A stretch of DNA of 64,000 nucleotides from RYN-230 sp963723595 (lineage in GTDB: Bacteria; Actinomycetota; Actinomycetes; Streptosporangiales; Streptosporangiaceae), in assembly GCA_963723595.1 (NCBI GenBank), contig CAVRRQ010000010.1, forward strand, positions 310,001-374,000, read 5' to 3'. The position numbers and the translations under genes are program-made. Positions 59,760 to 64,000 of the stretch are shown one piece after another (within the stretch, counting starts at the first letter, position 1; each line of letters starts with the position of its first letter). The notes beneath the pieces are model-generated. The model made no database searches and was not told the origin of the DNA. It was given only the letters and a program-made list of their open reading frames with translations.

Positions 59760-60683
59760 TCAATTCGCGGGCCGGCGAGCCTGGTTCGCCTCGCGGACAA
59801 CCGCCCATGCGTCCGCCACCGGACCCACGTGCCCGAGCTTGTCGGGGTTGATCACCGAGCGGATCGTCTGGATCCGCCCGTCGAGCACGTCAAGTGTCCA
59901 GGTATTGAGCACCTTGTTGTCCCGGTCGCGGAAGATCGCGCCCGGATGGCCGTTCACCTCGTGCCGCTCCACTACGCCGCCGATCTGGGCGAACGGCGCG
60001 ACGATCGCGGCCAGCACCCGGGCCACGTTCTCGGCGCCGATGATGCCCCTGGCCCACTGCGGGGCCTTGCCGCCGCCGTCCCCGATCATCTGAACGTCAG
60101 CGGCGAGCAGTTCCCGTAGGCCCGCGACGTCGCCTTCCCGGAACGCATCGAAGAAGCGCGCTGCCAGCTCATCCCGCGCCCTGCGATCCGCCTCGAACCG
60201 GGGACGCCCTTCGTCCATGTGGCGCCGCGCCCGCACCGCGAGCTGGCGGCACGCCGCCTCTGACCTGCCCACCGCCGACGCGACCTCCGGGAAGCCGAAC
60301 CCGAATACCTCGCGCAGCACGAAGACCGCACGTTCGAGCGGGCTGAGTCGCTCGAGCAGCAGCAGGGCCGCCATCGACACCGAGTCGGCCAGCTCCGCCG
60401 ACCGCTCTGGGTCCTCGTAGGGGTCGGTCAGCAGCGGTTCGGGGAACCACTGCCCGACGTACTCCTCCCGCCGGCGGCGGGCCGAGCGCAGCACGTCGAT
60501 CGAGATCCGGGTCACCACGGCCGAGAGGAAGGCCTTGACCGACGTGGGCTGGGCCGGGGAGGCCTCGTAACGCAGCCAGGTCTCCTGGACCGCGTCCTCG
60601 GCCTCGCTCACGGTGCCGAGGATCCGGTAGGCGATCGCGAACAGCAGCGGCCGCAGCTGCTCGAACTCCCCGGCCCTGCTCAC
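59760..60683 (-). CDS. ECF41 sigma factor with fused SnoaL_2 regulatory domain
   Basis: 307 residues from GTG 60683, overlapping the epimerase stop by four bases (GTGA). Region 2: EQLRPLLFAIAYRILGTVSEAEDAVQETWLRYEA, AFLSAVVTRISIDVLRSARRRREEYVGQWFPEPL (the WLPEPL-type motif of ECF41). Region 4: LERLSPLERAVFVLREVFGFGFPEVASAVGRSEAACRQLAVRARRHM. The C-terminal SnoaL_2 domain carries both group hallmarks, DGGGK and NPDKL, which control activity without an anti-sigma factor. Operon with an epimerase (the usual ECF41 partner) and an upstream ECF41-type promoter. Confidence 0.95.
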   Translation of the reverse strand: MSRAGEFEQLRPLLFAIAYRILGTVSEAEDAVQETWLRYEASPAQPTSVKAFLSAVVTRISIDVLRSARRRREEYVGQWFPEPLLTDPYEDPERSAELADSVSMAALLLLERLSPLERAVFVLREVFGFGFPEVASAVGRSEAACRQLAVRARRHMDEGRPRFEADRRARDELAARFFDAFREGDVAGLRELLAADVQMIGDGGGKAPQWARGIIGAENVARVLAAIVAPFAQIGGVVERHEVNGHPGAIFRDRDNKVLNTWTLDVLDGRIQTIRSVINPDKLGHVGPVADAWAVVREANQARRPAN

Positions 60684-61618
60684 GCGAGTTCTTCCTGGAA
60701 GCCCTGGCGCCATGAGGGGTACTGCAGTGTCCAGCCGAGCTCCCGCTTGGCCTTGGCGTTGGAGAAGCCGCGCCCCTCCGTCATCATGATCACCACCATT
60801 TCCCCGGCTAGCAGCCGGGCCGCCCACGGGGGAATCCGCATTGGCCGCTTCGCCCCCGCGCACGCGGCCAGATAAGGCAGCCACTCGCTGGCGGGGGCCG
60901 GTTCGTCGTCGACGATGTTGAACACGCCGGTCGCCTTGTGCTCCAGGGCCAGGACGGTAGCGCTCGCCGCGTCGTCGAGATGCACCCACGACATGTAGCC
61001 GGTGCCGCCCCCGACCAGCGGGAACTGCCGCTTGCGCACGAGCTTGACCTGATCATCGATGGCGCCCGGCCCGTACAGGCTGCCGTAACGCAGGACCGCG
61101 CCACCAGCCTCGACGACCACGTCCTCGAGGTGGCGGAGTGCCTCCGCCCCCTGGCGCGCGCTCGCCGGGCCCGGGTCCACCGGGTCCTCCTCGGTCTTCA
61201 CCCATCCACCCTCGCGGATCCCGTTAAAGGCGGCAAAGCTCTGCGCGACAACATGGGATACGCCGGTCGCCTCGGCGGCGGCCAGCAAGTGATCCGTTCC
61301 CTCGGAGCGCAGCCGGATGGTGGTGGCGAAGAAGCGGTCGGGGTGCTTCAAATCGGGCTTTCCGGCGTGCGCCGCGGAAATCGCGGTCATCTGGTGCACG
61401 ATCGCGTCCGGCCGGGCCGCGGCCACCGTCTCACCGACCGACACCGCATCCAGCCCGTCCATCACGACGGCCTCGGCGCCCAGCTGCTCCAGCGACCCCA
61501 GCTTGCCCGGGCCCGTGGTCGTAGCCGTCACCTGGTGGCCCCGGGCCACCAACTGCGGCACCAGCCGCCGCCCCAGGACCCCGGTCCCGCCTGCCACGAA
61601 CACCCGCATGGTCATCAC
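60680..61618 (-). CDS. NAD-dependent epimerase/dehydratase-family protein, ECF41 target
   Basis: 312 residues; start GTG 61618, ATG 61615 or ATG 61609 (MRVFVAGGTGVLGRRLVPQLVARG). The G-x-x-G-x-x-G motif gives NAD(P) binding. LRYGSLYGPG and FPLVGGGTGYMSWVHLDDAASATVLALEH are typical of atypical extended SDRs. The catalytic Tyr-x3-Lys is not evident, so redox or epimerase activity is uncertain. ECF41 sigma factors are regularly paired with a carboxymuconolactone decarboxylase, oxidoreductase or epimerase gene; this is that partner. Transcribed from the motif at 61655-61681. Confidence 0.9.
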   Translation of the reverse strand: MMTMRVFVAGGTGVLGRRLVPQLVARGHQVTATTTGPGKLGSLEQLGAEAVVMDGLDAVSVGETVAAARPDAIVHQMTAISAAHAGKPDLKHPDRFFATTIRLRSEGTDHLLAAAEATGVSHVVAQSFAAFNGIREGGWVKTEEDPVDPGPASARQGAEALRHLEDVVVEAGGAVLRYGSLYGPGAIDDQVKLVRKRQFPLVGGGTGYMSWVHLDDAASATVLALEHKATGVFNIVDDEPAPASEWLPYLAACAGAKRPMRIPPWAARLLAGEMVVIMMTEGRGFSNAKAKRELGWTLQYPSWRQGFQEELA

Positions 61619-61654
61619 CTTGCCTGATTCCAGAGTCTGTCCCCTGAGACCTGA

Positions 61655-61681
61655 GACGAGACAGCCCAGCCGCCTGTGACA
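61655..61681 (-). promoter_or_regulatory. ECF41-type promoter
   Basis: On the minus strand, TGTCACA (61681-61675), a 16-base spacer, then CGTC (61658-61655). This is an exact match to the promoter motif reported for ECF41 sigma factors. It lies 37-46 bases upstream of the possible epimerase start codons, so it would drive the epimerase-ECF41 operon and give positive autoregulation. Confidence 0.85.
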
Positions 61682-61761
61682 TGGGAGGAATGGGAGACGG
61701 CCATTCGTTACCAGATACTGAAGCGTTCACGTGCTCACCATCGAAGGGAACCGCGTTGGCC

Positions 61762-62157
61762 ATGCCACTGCCCGACGGGCTACTCGAACTGCTGCGCCTG
61801 CCCAGCCCCTGCTTCCTGGCCACCCTCATGCCCGACGGGTCACCCCAGCTGACCCAGACCTGGGTGACGACCGACGGTGACCACATCCTGATCAACAGCC
61901 CCGACTGGACACAGAAGGTCAGGAACGTCGCCCGCGATCCCCGCGTGGCGGTAAACATCGTCGACCCCGGCAACACCAGGCGCTACTACGCGGTGCGCGG
62001 CCATGTGATCGCGACGGACGCCGACGGCGCGGCCGAGAGCATCGATGAGATCTCCCAGAAGTACCTCGGCCGCCCTTACCCGAACTTCAGCGGCAAACCT
62101 GAGACGCGGATCCTGCTGACCATCGCCGCCGACTCCATCGTGCCGGCGCGCGATTGA
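61762..62157 (+). CDS. PPOX-class F420-dependent oxidoreductase (TIGR03618-like)
   Basis: 131 residues from ATG 61762 with GAAGGGA upstream; an in-frame start at 61681 would overlap the ECF41 promoter region. Split beta-barrel: LLRLPSPCFLATLMPDGSPQLTQTWVTTDGDHILINSPDWTQKVRNVARDPRVAVNIVD (typical of flavin/F420 binding), RYYAVRGHVIATD, and SQKYLGRPYPN. These small dimers reduce diverse substrates with F420H2. Divergent from the epimerase gene. Confidence 0.9.
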   Translation: MPLPDGLLELLRLPSPCFLATLMPDGSPQLTQTWVTTDGDHILINSPDWTQKVRNVARDPRVAVNIVDPGNTRRYYAVRGHVIATDADGAAESIDEISQKYLGRPYPNFSGKPETRILLTIAADSIVPARD

Positions 62158-62507
62158 CCAGCCTGCCCGCGCCGGCCTACGCCATCACCAACGGCACGGG
62201 CAGTTTCCCCGCCGATTGCGGGACATCCACGCTATGGGTCGGCTCCGTTACCCGGGATTTCAAGCTCAAGCTGCAATCCAACGACGGGGACATCCTCAGC
62301 GGCTGGTACGTAATCTGGACCACCGGGGCGTTCTCCATCCCCAACGCGCCGGGCGGTTTCAAGATCGACGGGACGACTGCCGTCGCCATCGGCACGGTCG
62401 AATTTCCCGGCGCCTTCCCGGGATCAGCCGTGGTGACCGGGTCGGTGAACACGATCGAGGGGTCGTGCTTGATCGCGGTCACGGCGCCGGGGACGCCTGG
62501 TATCTAG
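62154..62507 (+). CDS. Hypothetical beta-rich protein
   Basis: 117 residues from TTG 62154, overlapping the previous stop (TTGA). Small and hydrophobic-polar alternating, e.g. LWVGSVTRDFKLKLQSNDGDILSGWYVIWTTG and TAVAIGTVEFPGAFPGSAVVTGSVNTIEG, a likely beta sandwich. Two cysteines (FPADCG, EGSCLI) could form a disulphide, but no signal peptide is seen at this start. Lower GC than its neighbours. I recognise no family. A terminator hairpin follows. Confidence 0.55.
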   Translation: MTSLPAPAYAITNGTGSFPADCGTSTLWVGSVTRDFKLKLQSNDGDILSGWYVIWTTGAFSIPNAPGGFKIDGTTAVAIGTVEFPGAFPGSAVVTGSVNTIEGSCLIAVTAPGTPGI

Positions 62508-62552
62508 GCCGCACCGGCCCGTAGGGAGCCGTGGGCTGGCGCGGAGCCTTAG

Positions 62553-62584
62553 CCAGGCGTCCCCGGTAAGCCGGGGACGCCTGG
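62553..62584. terminator. Bidirectional terminator
   Basis: A perfect 14-base stem (CCAGGCGTCCCCGG and its complement) with the loop TAAG, between the convergent genes at 62154-62507 and 62628-63389. Confidence 0.88.
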
Positions 62585-62627
62585 GGACACAACATCACCG
62601 CCGGCCTGGCTGGCTGGCTGCCGGGTC

Positions 62628-63389
62628 TCAGGCGATCTTCCGGCGGTAGGCCAGCATGGCGAAGGTATAGGCGACGAGCAGCACGCCTGCGCACCAGGCT
62701 AGGGCGATCCAGATGGCGTTGCCGGTGGGCTGCTGGGCTAGCAGGTCCCTGATCGTGTTCACGATCGAGGTGACCGGCTGGTTCTCCGCGAAGGCGCGGA
62801 CCGGGCCGGGCATCGTGGTCGTTGGGACGAAGGCTGAGCTGATGAGCGGCAGGAAGATGAGCGGGTAGGAGAAGGCGCTCGCGCCGTCCGTGGACTTCGC
62901 CGTCAGGCCCGCGATCAGGGCGAGCCAGGTCAGGGTGAGGGTGAACAGGATGAGTATGCCGGCCACCGCGAGCCACGGCAGGACGCCAGCCGAGGAGCGG
63001 AAGCCCATGATGAGGCCCACCGCGATGATGACCACCACGGAGATCGCGTTGGCGACCAGCGAGGTCAGCACGTGGCCCCACAGCACTGACGAGCGGGTGA
63101 TCGGCATCGACTGGAACCGCTCGAAGATGCCGCCCTGCATGTCCTGGAAGAGGCGGTAGGCGGTATAGGAGATGCCGCTGGCGATTGCGATGAGCAGGAT
63201 CCCGGGCACCAGGTAGTTCACGTAGTTGCTGGCGCCTGCCTTGATGGCGCCCCCGAACACGTAGCGGAACAGCAGCATGAAGGCGATCGGCATGATCGCC
63301 GTCGTGATGATGGTGTCCGGGCTGCGCAGGATGTGCCGCAGGGAGCGCTTGAGCATTACGGCCGTGTCGCTGAAGAAGTGGGGGTTCAT
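62628..63389 (-). CDS. ABC-2 type exporter permease (DrrB-like)
   Basis: 253 residues from ATG 63389 (the ATGA overlaps the ATPase stop). Six helices, including DTIITTAIMPIAFMLLFRYVFGG, YVNYLVPGILLIAIASGISYTAY, VLTSLVANAISVVVIIAVGLIMGF, VAGILILFTLTLTWLALIAGL, PLIFLPLISSAFVPTTTMPG and AIWIALAWCAGVLLVAYTFAML. FERFQSMPITRSSVLWGHV is the DrrB family motif. It forms a drug or lipid exporter with the ATPase encoded just before it. With the UvrA paralogue at 57090 it recalls the DrrABC set. Confidence 0.92.
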   Translation of the reverse strand: MNPHFFSDTAVMLKRSLRHILRSPDTIITTAIMPIAFMLLFRYVFGGAIKAGASNYVNYLVPGILLIAIASGISYTAYRLFQDMQGGIFERFQSMPITRSSVLWGHVLTSLVANAISVVVIIAVGLIMGFRSSAGVLPWLAVAGILILFTLTLTWLALIAGLTAKSTDGASAFSYPLIFLPLISSAFVPTTTMPGPVRAFAENQPVTSIVNTIRDLLAQQPTGNAIWIALAWCAGVLLVAYTFAMLAYRRKIA

Positions 63390-64000
63390 TTCTTGCCGCT
63401 TCCGGTGATGGCCAGGAAGATCTCTTCCAGGGTGGGCTGGCGTTCGACGTACTCGACCTCCGCGGGCGGGAGCAGCTTCCTCAGCTCTGCCAGGGTGCCG
63501 GAGGTGATGATGGTGCCGCCGTGCAGGATCGCGATCCGGTCGGCGAGCTTCTCGGCCTCGTCGAGGTACTGGGTGGTGAGGAACACGGTGGTGCCGCCGC
63601 TGGCGAGGTCCTGGATGACCTGCCACACCTCGAGGCGGCCCTCCGGGTCGAGGCCGGACGTCGGCTCGTCGAGGAAGACGACCCGCGGGTCGCCGATGAG
63701 GCTCATGGCGATGTCGAGGCGGCGGCGCATGCCGCCGGAGTAGGTCGCTACCCGGCGCCCCGCCGCGTCGGCGAGGCCAAACCGGGCGAGCAGGCCGTTG
63801 GCGACCTGCGCCGCGCCCTTCACGCGCCGCAGCTCGGCGATCATGATGAGGTTCTCCCGGCCGGTGAGGATCTCGTCCACCGCCGCGAACTGGCCGGTGA
63901 GACTGATCGCGCCCCGGACCTTCGCGGGCTGCGCCGCGACGTCGAGCCCGCTGACGGTGGCGGTGCCGCTGTCGGCCTTGAGGAGGGTGGCGAGGATCCG
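63386..64000 (-). CDS. ABC exporter ATPase (DrrA-like), 3' part
   Basis: The gene runs off the right edge; the last 204 codons are present. Seen: ATVSGLDVAAQPAKVRGAISLTGQFAAVDE (Q-loop), LTGRENLIMIAELR, RVATYSGGMRRRLDIAMSLIGDP (signature), VVFLDEPTSGLDPEGR (Walker B), TVFLTTQYLDEAEKLADRIAILHGG (switch His replaced by Gln in TTQ, as in DrrA). The Walker A lies outside the window. TLEEIFLAITG is the family C-terminal motif. The gene overlaps the permease start by four bases. Confidence 0.92.
   Translation of the reverse strand, partial: RILATLLKADSGTATVSGLDVAAQPAKVRGAISLTGQFAAVDEILTGRENLIMIAELRRVKGAAQVANGLLARFGLADAAGRRVATYSGGMRRRLDIAMSLIGDPRVVFLDEPTSGLDPEGRLEVWQVIQDLASGGTTVFLTTQYLDEAEKLADRIAILHGGTIITSGTLAELRKLLPPAEVEYVERQPTLEEIFLAITGSGKK

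Overview
High-GC actinobacterial DNA. Taxon markers read from the sequence are several deazaflavin (F420)-dependent enzymes (LLM-class flavin-like oxidoreductases, a PPOX-class enzyme), a mycothiol-dependent maleylpyruvate isomerase-family protein, a DUF3040 protein, glucosyl-3-phosphoglycerate synthase, a SigB/SigF-type sigma factor and three ECF sigma factors. GTG/TTG starts and 4-base gene overlaps are common. I cannot name the genus. No rRNA, tRNA, CRISPR array or transposase was recognised. The window starts and ends inside genes. About half of the genes need one or more single-base frame corrections to give a normal protein (about 20 in metH alone). The protein sequence stays well conserved on both sides of each break, so most are probably consensus errors in a draft or metagenome assembly rather than pseudogenes. 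Coordinates of such genes span all their fragments.

Layout. 0-5.7 kb: LLM/F420 oxidoreductases, a STAS protein, a GH15 glycosidase and two MarR regulators, with a repeated TATGGAAACACTTGC-like site near the regulators. 5.7-10.2 kb: SigB/F-type sigma factor, then a three-gene signalling module (receiver-PP2C phosphatase, CHASE3-like histidine kinase, Rcp1-like receiver). 10.2-15 kb: envelope and small proteins (UPF0104 flippase-like, AI-2E family, DUF3040, DUF2231-Rieske). 15.1-18.2 kb: a coupled cassette of acyl-CoA dehydrogenase, PIG-L deacetylase, NodS-like methyltransferase and GT2 glycosyltransferase, the best candidate here for an undescribed pathway. 18.3-26 kb: CDF metal exporter, SnoaL-like protein, Tex, and a membrane PAS-GGDEF-EAL protein. 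26-29.3 kb: hmgA-gntR-fahA homogentisate operon. 29.4-43.7 kb: phosphoesterase remnant, SthA transhydrogenase, siderophore-interacting protein, mycothiol-linked protein, FmdB zinc ribbon, GpgS, MFS exporter, S33 peptidase, GH13 and GH43 glycosidases, PLD-like lipoprotein. 44.1-47.8 kb: cobalamin-dependent methionine synthase. 47.8-61.7 kb: a regulatory stretch with a SigG-like ECF beside two SDRs, an orphan cytochrome b, ECF42 with its DGPF partner, a recombinase-like protein, a DrrC/UvrA-like ATPase, and ECF41 with its epimerase partner. 61.7-64 kb: PPOX enzyme and a DrrAB-type ABC exporter.

How they fit together. Regulatory genes are dense: two MarR, one GntR, one SigB/F, three ECF, a two-component/PP2C module and a c-di-GMP enzyme. 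The clearest regulatory reading is at 61655-61681, where a match to the ECF41 promoter motif (TGTCACA-16-CGTC) lies directly upstream of the epimerase-ECF41 operon and implies autoregulation. The homogentisate operon is translationally coupled, with its likely GntR regulator in the middle. Strong bidirectional hairpin terminators separate convergent units at 42567, 51391 and 62553.
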